A DNA stretch of 64,000 bases from an uncultured Lachnospiraceae bacterium (GCA_910580195.1 CAJTWA010000005.1:1-64000), one strand, 5' to 3'. Numbered from the stretch's first letter, positions 27,401 through 35,814 are shown. Numbers and translations are program-made. The notes: a model not told the origin generated them from the letters alone.

Positions 27401-28729
27401 TAGCTGCACGCTGTCTACCGTCTGGTTCTTGATTTTAATGCATTTCATGTCCTGCCCGCCGATGTCGAGGATGCAGTCCACCTCCGGGTTAAAAAATGCA
27501 GCCGCATAGTAATGGGCAACCGTTTCCACTTCCCCTTCGTCCAACAGGAACGCAGCTTTTAAGAGCGCCTCCCCATACCCGGTGGAGCAGGAGTGGACAA
27601 TTTTGGCGCCCTCTGGCAGCAGGGAGTAGATTTCTTGGATGGCCGAAGTAGCAGTGGCAAGGGGATTGCCGTTGTTGCTGCTGTAAAAGGAATAGAGCAG
27701 CGCGCCGTCTTCCCCTACAAGGGCTACTTTCGTGGTAGTAGAGCCTGCATCAATGCCGAGGTAGCAGTTCCCATGGTAATGGGACAAATCCCCAGTGGCT
27801 ACATGGTGCCTGCCGTGGCGTTTCTGGAACTTCTGGTAATCCTCCGCTGTAGCAAATAAGGGCTCCATCCGCTCTACCTCGAATTCCATATGGATTTCCG
27901 AGGAAAGCTTCTGCAGGATCTGCCGTAATTCCATGGATACCTCCGGCTTGCAGTTTAAGGCAGAGCCCATGGCTGCAAAAAGGTGGGAGTGCTCCGGCGC
28001 AATGATATGTTCCTCATCCAGCTTCAAGGTGCGGATAAAGGATTCCTTCAGTTCCGGGAGGAAATGCAAAGGCCCCCCTAGAAAGGCCACATGCCCCCGG
28101 ATGGGTTTCCCGCAGGCCAGCCCGGAAATGGTCTGGTTTACCACTGCCTGAAAAATGGATGCGGACAAATCTTCCTTCGATGCGCCTTCATTGATCAACG
28201 GCTGGATGTCAGATTTTGCAAATACCCCGCAGCGGGCGGCAATGGGGTAAATGGCCTTGTAATCCTTCGCATAGGTGTTAAGGCCCGTGGCGTCCGTCTG
28301 GAGCAAGGAGGCCATCTGGTCGATAAAGGAGCCCGTCCCCCCGGCACAGATGCCGTTCATGCGCTGTTCCACATTCCCGCCTTCAAAATAAATGATTTTG
28401 GCGTCCTCCCCGCCAAGCTCAATGGCAACGTCTGTCTGTGGCGCATAGTCCTGCAGCGCAGAAGCCACCGCGATGACTTCCTGCACGAAGGGGATTTCCA
28501 AATGCTTTGCCAAAGCCAGCCCGCCGGAGCCGGTAATCACGGGGGAGAGCAGGAGGTTCCCAAGCCCATCCTGCGCCCTTGCCAGTAAATCCAGCAGTGT
28601 TTCGCGGATATTTGCGAAATGCCGTTGGTAATCTGCAAACAAGATGTTGTTGTGGGGGTCCAATATTGTAATTTTTACGGTAGTTGAGCCAATGTCAATG
28701 CCCAGCTTGTGTAAATGTTGCTGTTCCAT
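24461..28729 (-). CDS. Giant 2-hydroxyacyl-CoA dehydratase activase-related protein
   Basis: Protein of 1422 residues. It carries two ASKHA-type ATPase/activase domains, one beginning GIDIGSTTVKITI (residue ~10) and one beginning GIDAGSTTTKVALVG (~325), each with the EACSSGCGSFIE- or GICAGGTGSFIDQ-type cysteine that would ligate a shared [4Fe-4S] cluster. A RCQGCTNHC segment (~607), a DUF2229-type region and a C-terminal HgdB-like dehydratase-subunit domain follow. Relatives are widespread in anaerobic Firmicutes and annotated as 2-hydroxyglutaryl-CoA dehydratase or CoA-substrate-specific activase; the reaction is not known. GGAGG precedes the start, and the gene stands alone. Confidence 0.9.
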   Translation of the reverse strand: MEQQHLHKLGIDIGSTTVKITILDPHNNILFADYQRHFANIRETLLDLLARAQDGLGNLLLSPVITGSGGLALAKHLEIPFVQEVIAVASALQDYAPQTDVAIELGGEDAKIIYFEGGNVEQRMNGICAGGTGSFIDQMASLLQTDATGLNTYAKDYKAIYPIAARCGVFAKSDIQPLINEGASKEDLSASIFQAVVNQTISGLACGKPIRGHVAFLGGPLHFLPELKESFIRTLKLDEEHIIAPEHSHLFAAMGSALNCKPEVSMELRQILQKLSSEIHMEFEVERMEPLFATAEDYQKFQKRHGRHHVATGDLSHYHGNCYLGIDAGSTTTKVALVGEDGALLYSFYSSNNGNPLATATSAIQEIYSLLPEGAKIVHSCSTGYGEALLKAAFLLDEGEVETVAHYYAAAFFNPEVDCILDIGGQDMKCIKIKNQTVDSVQLNEACSSGCGSFIETFAKSLNYSVEDFAQAALFARNPIDLGTRCTVFMNSKVKQAQKEGAEVSDISAGLAYSVIKNALFKVIKVSDAKDLGKHIVVQGGTFYNDAVLRSFEKISGCEAVRPDIAGIMGAFGAALIAKERYEETPYTHMLSIEEINRLKVDTKLTRCQGCTNHCLLTINRFSGNRQFITGNRCEKGLGKEKNKEQIPNLFEYKNKQLFRYEPLPEQEAARGTVGIPRVLNLYENYPFWAVFFKTLKFRTLLSPQSTRKIYEMGIESIPSESECYPAKLAHGHIAWLIKEQADFIFYPCIPYERDEFPDSNNHYNCPIVTSYAENIKNNVDEITSGKVRFLNPFLSFASKEALAGQLKLVFQKEFSIPPEEIQAAVDAGWQELSNMREDIRRKGEETLKYMEETGRRGIVLAGRPYHIDPEINHGIPELINSYGIAVLTEDSVSHLQELERPLLVMDQWMYHSRLYAAANYVKTREDLDFIQLNSFGCGLDAVTTDQVGDILSKSGKIYTCLKIDEVNNLGAARIRIRSLLSALRVREKQKSCCQIQPSSYKRVVFTEEMRKNYTILCPQMSPIHFELLEPAFQSAGYNIVVLENGGKSAVDMGLKYVNNDACYPSLIVVGQIMDAILSGNYDLTKTAVVITQTGGGCRASNYIGFIRRALEKAGYPDIPVISVNLSGFESNPGFKFTLPLLQKGLYALVFGDIFMRCLYHIRPYEAQKGAADALHAKWKNTCIAFLSHKNMVSHRKFKRYCREIIRDFDRLPIVEKQKPKVGIVGEILVKFLPAANNYLVELLEAEGAEAVVPDLTDFLLYCFYNQNFRSEKLGLKKSSARIANLGIWLLEWLRSAARKEFGRSRRFAPPARIQTLAEYAAPIVSMGNQTGEGWFLTGEMLELIHSGTNNIVCAQPFGCLPNHVVGKGVIKEIRHRFPLSNIVAIDYDPGASEVNQLNRIKLMLSTAQKNLGEAGAGELEV

Positions 28730-28838
28730 ATATTTCCTCCAAATTTTCTTTCATCCTCTGCTGATACAGGGACTTGCTGGAAAATTCTACTGTTTCTTCT
28801 TATTTATAATATAAGCGTCCCGGAATCGAACACCGCTT

Positions 28839-28867
28839 ATTATACGACAGGAATTTACAAAAAACAA
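28839..28867 (-). promoter_or_regulatory. Predicted promoter of the activase-related gene
   Basis: On the minus strand TTGTTT and TATAAT with a 17-base spacer, about 110 bases before the start codon. The remaining intergenic sequence to 29228 is AT-rich and shows nothing else convincing. Confidence 0.5.
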
Positions 28868-29228
28868 TTGCTTTTTTTATTTTTCATAGAATGTTTAGAA
28901 ATTATCGGGGTAAGTGCGGCTGTTGTCTGGTTATTTTTGAGAAAATGATTGCGTTATAGAAAATATATGTTTAAAATGGAAAGAAAGAACTTAAGTACGA
29001 GGAAAATGTACTTGGAAAAAAGTCTTGCTATCAAAGCGGCCTAGTGCTCCATCCGGTTAGAAATTGTACTTGTGCTTTGCATGGCTCGTGCCAGTGCAAG
29101 GCATAATTTCAACGGCGATGTGGTTCCATAGCAAAGAAATAAGTATTCCCCATCCCGCCCGAACCCATTCCCGCCTTCCCGAATATAATAAGGGAAAGAC
29201 ATTTAAAATAATCTTGGAGGAACGTTTG

Positions 29229-29900
29229 ATGCCAAAAATTATCCCAATCCCAATCGGCCCAATTTACAACGAAGGCCCCTGCCGCGGAATGGTACATGTA
29301 ATTGAAAAAGGGGACACCTTATACCGCCTAGGCAAACGCTACCATGTAAGCGTAGGCCAGCTTATGTTTGCAAACCCATTTGTCAACGTATATAACTTGC
29401 AGATAGGGGATGAGCTCTGTATCCCAATCAGTATCCAGCCTAGGAACCCAGAAAGCCGGATGCAGGGAGAACTTATGGATGGTGCGGAGATGCCGGAGGC
29501 AGGAATACCCGAAGGGATGGAGCCGGAATCCAGAATATCCGGCCGCATGTGCCAAAAGGCGCCTGCGGAGCCAATGCCAAACGGCAGGATGCCGGTTCCA
29601 GACGCGGGGATGCCCATGGCAGAGGATAGGATGCCAGCCCAAGATGCAGGGATGCCCATGCCAGACGGCGGGATGCCGGTTCCAGACACGGGGATGCCGG
29701 TTCCAGACGCAGGGATGCCCATGGCAGAGGATAGGATGCCAGCCCAAGATACAGGGATGCCTGTACCAGATGGCAGGATGCCAGCCCAAGATGCAGGGCT
29801 GCCTGTGCCAGATGGCAGGATGCCAGCCCAAGGCGCCGGAATCCCCATGGAGCTGGGGCCAATGCCCACAGAACAGGCAGGGCTACCGGAGGAAATGTAA
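29229..29900 (+). CDS. LysM protein with Met-Pro heptad repeats
   Basis: Protein of 223 residues. A LysM domain occupies about 24-66 (HVIEKGDTLYRLGKRYHVSV, NPFVNVYNLQIGDELCIP), preceded by a Pro-rich leader without a signal peptide. From about residue 115 to the end lies a run of exact seven-residue units of the type MPVPDAG, MPMAEDR, MPAQDAG, with few departures. LysM binds peptidoglycan or other GlcNAc polymers; similar proteins occur on clostridial spores, but nothing here proves that. The start is set by GGAGG 8 bases upstream; the frame is open further left without a start signal. The heptads are encoded by near-identical 21-bp DNA repeats, so length variation is likely. Confidence 0.85.
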   Translation: MPKIIPIPIGPIYNEGPCRGMVHVIEKGDTLYRLGKRYHVSVGQLMFANPFVNVYNLQIGDELCIPISIQPRNPESRMQGELMDGAEMPEAGIPEGMEPESRISGRMCQKAPAEPMPNGRMPVPDAGMPMAEDRMPAQDAGMPMPDGGMPVPDTGMPVPDAGMPMAEDRMPAQDTGMPVPDGRMPAQDAGLPVPDGRMPAQGAGIPMELGPMPTEQAGLPEEM

Positions 29901-29927
29901 ACTTTTTATGAAACTGCGCCGCTTTCG

Positions 29928-29956
29928 TTGACAAACCTGTAAGGAAAACCTATAAT
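29928..29956 (+). promoter_or_regulatory. Consensus promoter of the rhomboid-like gene
   Basis: Perfect TTGACA and TATAAT with a 17-base spacer, about 40 bases before the start codon. Confidence 0.8.
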
Positions 29957-29994
29957 GGTTACTTGAATACCGTTGATGGAAAGAGGAGGGCACT

Positions 29995-30834
29995 ATGGGT
30001 TTTCTGAATAAAATGGAGCGGAAGTTTGGGAAGTATGCCATTCAAAATTTAACGTTCTGGCTCATCGGCGCATGGGTGCTGGGGTACATCATCCAGATTA
30101 CCATGCCGGATGTCCAGAAGCTGTTGCTGCTGGAGCCAAGGATGATACTGCAGGGGCAGGTGTGGAGGGTGGTTTCTTGGCTGCTGATCCCGCCGCCAGT
30201 CAATATCCTGTTTTTGATTTTTTTCCTGTCCTGCTACTATTTTATCGGGATTTCCATTGAGCAGGCCATTGGGACCTTCCGCTATAACGTGTACCTGATT
30301 GGCGGAATCCTGTGCTCTATCCTCGGCGCATTTTTGTTATACGGGTTTTACTATTTTATAAAAGGGGTATCCGTTGCAGGGATTGGCTATTATTTCAGCA
30401 CCCATTATATTACCATGTCGCTGTTTTTGGCCTTTGCGGTGATTTTCCCAAATATCGAATTCCGCCTGTATTTTTTAATCCCCATTAAGGCGAAATGGAT
30501 GGGAATTGCGGATGCAGTTTGGATGGCCTTTATGTTCCTTGCCTCCAATGCAGCAGGGCGGACGGCAATCCTTGCATCCCTGATGAATTTCCTGATTTTC
30601 TTTTTCACCACAAGGAATTACCGCCGGGTATCCCCAAAGGAAATCCACAGGAAACAGGTTTACCGGCAGCAGATGCGGGAGGCGCAGAATATCACAAGGC
30701 ATAAATGCGCCATCTGCGGCAGGACGGAGCGGGACGGGGCAGATCTGGAATTCAGGTTTTGCTCGAAATGCGACGGCAACTATGAGTACTGCCAAGAGCA
30801 TTTGTTTACCCACCAGCATGTAAAGCATAATTGA
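29995..30834 (+). CDS. Rhomboid-like membrane protein with C-terminal zinc-knuckle
   Basis: Protein of 279 residues. About six membrane helices span 15-205. The GQVWRVVSWLLIPP segment matches the first conserved element of rhomboid folds, and an AIGTFRYNVYLIGG stretch the second. The Gly-x-Ser-Gly catalytic motif and catalytic His are not visible, so it is probably a non-proteolytic rhomboid or derlin-like protein. The cytoplasmic tail has a cysteine cluster (CAICGRTE, FCSKCDGNYEYC and HQHVKH) likely to bind zinc. GAGGAGGG precedes the ATG. Regulated by its own consensus promoter. Confidence 0.75.
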   Translation: MGFLNKMERKFGKYAIQNLTFWLIGAWVLGYIIQITMPDVQKLLLLEPRMILQGQVWRVVSWLLIPPPVNILFLIFFLSCYYFIGISIEQAIGTFRYNVYLIGGILCSILGAFLLYGFYYFIKGVSVAGIGYYFSTHYITMSLFLAFAVIFPNIEFRLYFLIPIKAKWMGIADAVWMAFMFLASNAAGRTAILASLMNFLIFFFTTRNYRRVSPKEIHRKQVYRQQMREAQNITRHKCAICGRTERDGADLEFRFCSKCDGNYEYCQEHLFTHQHVKHN

Positions 30835-30858
30835 CGCCTAACATTGCCGACATGTTTA

Positions 30859-30887
30859 TTGACAAACATCAGATAAGAACTTATAAT
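30859..30887 (+). promoter_or_regulatory. Consensus promoter of glnS
   Basis: Perfect TTGACA and TATAAT, 17-base spacer. The leader then holds a hairpin at 30899-30931 with arms CATATC-C-GAAG and CTTC-T-GATATG, followed by a pyrimidine-rich CTTTCTTG. No T-box signature (such as GGGTGGAACCGCG) is present. Confidence 0.8.
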
Positions 30888-30975
30888 ATCCATAATGTGG
30901 CATATCCGAAGTTGCGCTGCAGCTTCTGATATGCTTTCTTGTATCATAGGAAAACAGGATTCAGGAGGAATACCA

Positions 30976-32649
30976 ATGGAAAATGAAGCAGTTTCCAGAA
31001 ATTTTATTGAGCAGGAAATAGAAGAGGATTTAAAAGAGGGGCATTGCAAAACCGTTAGGACACGGTTCCCGCCGGAGCCAAACGGCTACCTCCATATCGG
31101 ACATGCCAAATCCATATTGCTAAATTATGGCCTTGCCCAGAAATATGGCGGGAAATTCAACATGCGCTTTGACGACACCAACCCTACGAAGGAAAAAACA
31201 GAGTTTGTGGAGTCCATCAAGGAGGACATCCAGTGGCTGGGGGCAGACTGGGAAGACCGGCTGTTTTTTGCATCCAGCTATTTTGGGCAGATGTATGAGG
31301 CGGCTGTAAAGCTCATCAAGAAAGGGAAAGCCTATGTGTCGGACTTGAACCCAGAGCAAATCCGGGAGTACCGGGGGACTTTAACGGAACCGGGGAAAGA
31401 GGACCCAAATGCAGGCCGGGGGGTGGAGGAGAACCTCCGCTTGTTTGAGGAGATGAAGCAGGGGAAATACGGGGACGGGGAGCTGGTCCTTCGGGCAAGG
31501 ATTGACATGGCTTCCCCCAATATCAACATGCGCGACCCCATCCTTTACCGTGTGGCGCATATGTCCCACCATAATACCGGGGACGACTGGTGCATTTACC
31601 CCATGTATGACTTTGCCCATCCCATTGAGGATGCGATTGAGGGCATTACCCATTCCATCTGCACGCTGGAATTTGAAGACCACAGGCCGCTGTATGACTG
31701 GGTGGTGCGGGAGCTGGAGTATGAGAACCCGCCCCGCCAGATTGAATTTGCCAAGCTGTACCTGACAAACGTGGTGACAGGCAAGCGTTACATTAAGAAG
31801 CTGGTGGAAGATGGGATTGTGGACGGCTGGGACGACCCAAGGCTGGTATCCATTGCCGCCCTGCGCCGGAGGGGCTTTACCCCGGAATCCATCCAGAGGT
31901 TTGTGGAGCTGTGCGGGGTATCTAAGGCCAACAGCTCCGTGGATTACGCCATGCTGGAATACTGCATCCGGGAAGACCTGAAGCTGAAACGCCCCCGGAT
32001 GATGGCGGTATTGAACCCCATCAAGCTGGTAATTGACAACTACCCAGAGGGGCAGACAGAATACTTAGAGGCTGCCAACAATCTGGAAAACGAGGAGCTT
32101 GGGACGCGGAAAATCCCCTTCTGCCGGGAACTTTACATTGAGCGGGAGGATTTTATGGAAGAGCCCCCGAAAAAATATTTCCGCCTGTTCCCGGGGAATG
32201 AAGTACGCCTGATGCACGCATATTTTGTAAAATGCGAAAGTTTCGTCAAGGATGAACATGGGAATGTCACGGAAGTGCACTGCACCTATGACCCGGAAAC
32301 AAAGGCTGGCAGCGGCTTTACCGGGCGCAAAGTCAAGGGCACCATCCATTGGGTGCCTGTGCCTTATGCAGAAAAATGCGAAGTACGGCTTTATGAAAAT
32401 CTAGTAGATGAGGAAAAAGGAGTATACAACAAAGAGGACGGAAGCCTGAACTTAAACCCGGATTCCCTGACGGTGTTAAAGGAGTGTTACGCAGAGCCTG
32501 CCCTTGCAGGGGCTAAGGCATATGACAGCTACCAGTTTGTGCGGCAGGGATTCTTCTGCGCAGATGCAAAGGATTCCAAGCCCGGGGCGCTGGTTTTTAA
32601 CCGGATTGTGTCATTGAAAAGTTCTTATAAGCTGCCGGCGCAGAATTAG
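30976..32649 (+). CDS. glnS: Glutaminyl-tRNA synthetase
   Basis: Class I synthetase of 557 residues charging tRNA-Gln. The HIGH motif is PPEPNGYLHIGHAKS near residues 38-52, followed by the family's FDDTNPTKE. The second ATP motif, usually MSKRK in GlnRS, reads VVTGKRYIKKLV here. The anticodon-binding beta-barrels follow (GNEVRLMHAYFVKCE, GTIHWVP). AGGAGG lies 7 bases before the ATG at 30976; the frame is open further upstream through the leader hairpin. A glutaminyl-tRNA synthetase in a Clostridia member suggests that direct charging operates. Confidence 0.95.
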   Translation: MENEAVSRNFIEQEIEEDLKEGHCKTVRTRFPPEPNGYLHIGHAKSILLNYGLAQKYGGKFNMRFDDTNPTKEKTEFVESIKEDIQWLGADWEDRLFFASSYFGQMYEAAVKLIKKGKAYVSDLNPEQIREYRGTLTEPGKEDPNAGRGVEENLRLFEEMKQGKYGDGELVLRARIDMASPNINMRDPILYRVAHMSHHNTGDDWCIYPMYDFAHPIEDAIEGITHSICTLEFEDHRPLYDWVVRELEYENPPRQIEFAKLYLTNVVTGKRYIKKLVEDGIVDGWDDPRLVSIAALRRRGFTPESIQRFVELCGVSKANSSVDYAMLEYCIREDLKLKRPRMMAVLNPIKLVIDNYPEGQTEYLEAANNLENEELGTRKIPFCRELYIEREDFMEEPPKKYFRLFPGNEVRLMHAYFVKCESFVKDEHGNVTEVHCTYDPETKAGSGFTGRKVKGTIHWVPVPYAEKCEVRLYENLVDEEKGVYNKEDGSLNLNPDSLTVLKECYAEPALAGAKAYDSYQFVRQGFFCADAKDSKPGALVFNRIVSLKSSYKLPAQN

Positions 32650-32673
32650 CAGCGCACAAGAGGAGTAAATCAT

Positions 32674-33543
32674 ATGAATTTGTTTTCAGGGTTGGAGAAA
32701 TTCGGGCTGGAAGCCAAGGAATCCATGCAGATGTTTGAAGAAGGGAAGAGGGAGAATACAAAGAGGGAGAGAGAGAAGGAGGAAAAGGCGAAAGAAAAAA
32801 TAATCCCTTCGGAAACAGAATTTCTTTTGCAGAAAACAGTGCGGTGCAAAGTGTGCGACAGCGTATTCCAAACAAAGGTGGTGAAAACCGGGCGGGCAAG
32901 GAGGATGCAGCCAGACAAAGACCTGCGCCCAAGGTTTGAGCATATTGACACGCTCAAATATGACGTGATTTCCTGCCCAGAGTGCGGCTATACGGCGCTG
33001 ACGCGGGATTTTGACAGGATTACCCCCACACAGGCAAGGTTTGTGCGGGAGCAGATTTCCTCCCGGTTCCATAAGGCTAACGAGCCGGAAACGGAAACAT
33101 ATTCCTACGACACCGCCATTGCCCGCTGCAAACTTGCGCTGCTCAATGCAGCAGTCAAGCGGGGGAAGGAAAGCGAGAAAGCATACGCCTGCCTGAAAAT
33201 CTCATGGCTGTGCCGCGGGAAAGCGGAGGCCATGGGGGAGGGCACCCCGCAGGAAAAAGCCGCCAAGGCAGCGTGTAAGAAGGAAGAGGAAACCTTTTAC
33301 CAGCAGGCATATGAGGGGTTCATCAAGGCCATTTCCCAAGAAATGTTCCCGATTTACGGGATGGACGAGGGCACGATGGATTACCTTCTGGCCTATATGT
33401 CCTTCCATTTCCGGAAATACGAGATGGCTTCGAAATGCCTTGGGAATGTGCTGACTTCCCATTCGGCAAGCCGGCGGCTGAAAGACATGGCCTTGGACTT
33501 GAAGGAGGAAATTATCGCTTTGCTGAAAAGCATGAAGCGGTAA
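32674..33543 (+). CDS. DUF2225 family zinc-motif protein
   Basis: Protein of 289 residues with a charged N-terminus (about 20-48, nearly all Lys/Glu/Arg), then two Cys pairs, CKVCDSVF and CPECGYTA, that are the hallmark of DUF2225, and a tetratricopeptide-like helical C-terminus (ARCKLALLNAAVKRG, KYEMASKCLGNVL). The family is uncharacterised and frequent in spore-formers. GAGGAG sits 8 bases upstream. It follows glnS by only 24 bases in the same direction and is probably co-transcribed with it. Confidence 0.85.
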   Translation: MNLFSGLEKFGLEAKESMQMFEEGKRENTKREREKEEKAKEKIIPSETEFLLQKTVRCKVCDSVFQTKVVKTGRARRMQPDKDLRPRFEHIDTLKYDVISCPECGYTALTRDFDRITPTQARFVREQISSRFHKANEPETETYSYDTAIARCKLALLNAAVKRGKESEKAYACLKISWLCRGKAEAMGEGTPQEKAAKAACKKEEETFYQQAYEGFIKAISQEMFPIYGMDEGTMDYLLAYMSFHFRKYEMASKCLGNVLTSHSASRRLKDMALDLKEEIIALLKSMKR

Positions 33544-33659
33544 GAAGGGACGGGGAATGATAAACTTTCCCCAAAATATGGCTTTTTGCAAAGCAATGGT
33601 GCAAAACAAGCAATGTGCTACTATACTACTACAGCGAACTTTTTTCTTTCCAATAAACA

Positions 33660-33885
33660 GGCACTGCAGGGCATCCCTTCCCCTAAGCAAACAGTCCATG
33701 GGCGTCCTTAGTGGAGGCGAAATCCGCTGGTTACGAAGGCTTTCCTGAAATCCTTTAGTCAGGGTTAACAGTTGGTTACGCAGGCTTAGGGATGAAGGCT
33801 TTCCTAAAATCCTTTAGCCGGGGTTAGCAGTTCGTTCGCCCCAACGTTGCCCAGTTTGTGTGGGGAAGGGGCGCCCTGCAGCGCC
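33660..33885. repeat. Palindromic intergenic repeat, complete copy
   Basis: Arms 33660-33683 (GGCACTGCAGGGCATCCCTT...) and 33862-33885 pair at 21 of 24 positions. The interior shares GGCGTCCTTAG(T/C)GGAGG with 24091-24271, and has two internal copies of GGCTTTCC(T)RAAATCCTTTAG. Nothing codes in this 450-base gap. Confidence 0.7.
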
Positions 33886-34001
33886 GTCCGGACCCAAAAA
33901 TTTCTATATTGTATTATCCGCTGTAGTGTCAGGGCAAAGGGGAGGGCAGAAGAAGGGAACAATTCGTATTGTCATGCAGCAGAAGCAATGGGAGGCAGAA
34001 T

Positions 34002-34916
34002 ATGAGGAAACACAAAGAATTTATGGCAGCAGGGATGGTATCCGCAGCAATATTGGCGGCTTGCCTGGCAGGCTGCGGTGGTCCTACAGAAGAGCAGAAA
34101 CAGGCTGCAGAAAAGTACAGAGCCAAAGCAGAAGCCTATATGGAAGGCAATGAGTATGGAAAAGCCCAGAAGGCTATGGAACAGGCCCTCGAGCAGACGC
34201 CGGAAGATGAAGAATTGCTTGCGGCCGCAGAAAAACTCAACCAGAAGGCAGAAGAGATGAAAGGCTACAATGAAACCATGGAGGCCGCTAAGGAGGCCAT
34301 AGAAGCCGACGATGCCGCCGCGCTGGATAAGCTGCAGGAGAGCCAGAAAGGGCAGGCGCTGGTGGAACTGGCGAAGGAAACCGGGAGCTATATCTACCTT
34401 CCGGAAGGAGGGGACACCGGGACTGGGATAGGGTTCTATACCTTCGACGGCTGCGACTGCGACCAGTGGTATTATGGGGATTACAAGGAAGGCAAGCGGG
34501 AAGGGGAAGGGACGTGGTATTACGCCAGCAGCCATACCGAAGACAAAAGCCTTTACAAAGAAGTCTACACTGGCCAGTGGAGCGGGGACGCCCCCAATGG
34601 GAAAGGCCACCAGCTTGTTGTGCTGGGGGACACTGTGGATACAGACCAAGATTTTAAAGTGAAAAACGGGCTGTTTTACGGCACATACAAAATCAAGGAC
34701 ACCTTGGAGGACGGCACCAAGGTGAGCGGGAAATATAAGCTGAAAAAAGGGAAATATGTAACGATTTCCGACGAAGAGCTAGAAGCGAATAATTTTGTCG
34801 TGCCAGACCAGCCCCACCTTGCCATTGCTTTTTTGTACAATAAGGAAGGGGAGATTAAGAGCTGCACGATGGTGTATGCAGAGGATACGACGAAGGGCGT
34901 GAAGCATTTTTATTAA
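34002..34916 (+). CDS. MORN-repeat lipoprotein
   Basis: Lipoprotein of 304 residues. The signal peptide ends in the lipobox ACLAGC, giving an acylated Cys around residue 25. A helical Ala/Glu/Lys-rich segment with a tetratricopeptide-like pair (about 35-110) follows, then MORN-type repeats (YYGDYKEGKREGEGTWYY, YTGQWSGDAPNGKGHQLV) and a C-terminal beta-rich part. GGGAGG is 6 bases before the ATG at 34002. Expected on the outer face of the membrane; function unknown. The last eleven codons recur, mutated, at 42424-42456 downstream of the BspA-like gene. Confidence 0.85.
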   Translation: MRKHKEFMAAGMVSAAILAACLAGCGGPTEEQKQAAEKYRAKAEAYMEGNEYGKAQKAMEQALEQTPEDEELLAAAEKLNQKAEEMKGYNETMEAAKEAIEADDAAALDKLQESQKGQALVELAKETGSYIYLPEGGDTGTGIGFYTFDGCDCDQWYYGDYKEGKREGEGTWYYASSHTEDKSLYKEVYTGQWSGDAPNGKGHQLVVLGDTVDTDQDFKVKNGLFYGTYKIKDTLEDGTKVSGKYKLKKGKYVTISDEELEANNFVVPDQPHLAIAFLYNKEGEIKSCTMVYAEDTTKGVKHFY

Positions 34917-34962
34917 AAATATTGCGGATGCCCAGCAGTTTATCTTGTAGATATCCTATTTA

Positions 34963-35017
34963 CACAAAAAGATGCCTGCCACATGAATCACTTCCATGTG
35001 GCAGGCATCTTTTTGTG
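34963..35017. terminator. Bidirectional terminator between the lipoprotein and ABC genes
   Basis: A perfect 23-bp stem (34963-34985 with 34995-35017), with AAAAA on the left arm and TTTTT on the right, loop AATCACTTC. It can end transcripts from both directions. Confidence 0.9.
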
Positions 35018-35049
35018 CAAAAATGGAATAATATCCAGTTCCAGTTCGG

Positions 35050-35814
35050 TCAGTTTCCTCCAGTCAGCCCTCGTTTACTCAAGATCTTCCGCTCTGCAAC
35101 AGAAAAAATACATTTATCAATAATAATTCCTACAAGGACAATTACCAGCATTACTAACATTACTTGGTTGATATCAGCTAAGTCGCGCCCCATAATTAAG
35201 GTCTGCCCCAATCCGATAGAGGTAGTCATTACTTCGCCAGCCATTAATGCTCGCCAAGCAAAGGACCAGCCTTGTTTCATGCCTGTCACTAATTCAGGAA
35301 GGCATGCTGGGAATATTACATAGCGGTAAAGCTGTTTTTTATTAGCGCCTAAGGTTAAAGCCGCTTTGGTATAAATCGGCTGTACGTTTTTAATCGCATT
35401 ATCTACGGAAATAGCAATGCTGAATGCCGCCCCCATTACTACAACAAACAAGATTGCCTGAGTGGAAAGCCCAAACCATAGGATGGAAAATGGCACCCAG
35501 CAGACACTGGGCAATGTTTGGATTCCTAATACCAACGGCTTTAGGTTTTTTTGCAGGTAATTAGAACGGTGGATAAGAAGGCCAAGCATTACGCCCGCCA
35601 CTAAGGCAATCGCATAGCCGCCGATACCGCGGAGCAAGGAATTGGCAGTGGCTTCCAACAACTTTCCGTCTTCGCAGAGGTTTAGGAAACTCTCCGCTAC
35701 TCCTATGGGAGAAGGCATGGCATACGGTTTCCACAAATGGAGAAGTTCCACGCCGGCCCAGTAACATCCTTGCCATATGGCAATCAATAATATAAGGAAT
35801 ATAATAAAACCCAT
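35050..35814 (-). CDS. ABC transporter permease, SsuC/TauC type
   Basis: Permease of 254 residues with six membrane helices and the family's EAA loop (ALTLGANKKQLYRYVIFPAC). The pattern W-x-PFSILWFGLSTQAILFVV is typical of nitrate/sulfonate/taurine importers. Its start codon overlaps the stop of the ATPase gene by one base (TAATG), indicating translational coupling. The operon order on the minus strand is binding protein, ATPase, permease. Substrate is unknown; aliphatic sulfonate, taurine or a thiamine precursor are the family's usual ones. Confidence 0.92.
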   Translation of the reverse strand: MGFIIFLILLIAIWQGCYWAGVELLHLWKPYAMPSPIGVAESFLNLCEDGKLLEATANSLLRGIGGYAIALVAGVMLGLLIHRSNYLQKNLKPLVLGIQTLPSVCWVPFSILWFGLSTQAILFVVVMGAAFSIAISVDNAIKNVQPIYTKAALTLGANKKQLYRYVIFPACLPELVTGMKQGWSFAWRALMAGEVMTTSIGLGQTLIMGRDLADINQVMLVMLVIVLVGIIIDKCIFSVAERKILSKRGLTGGN

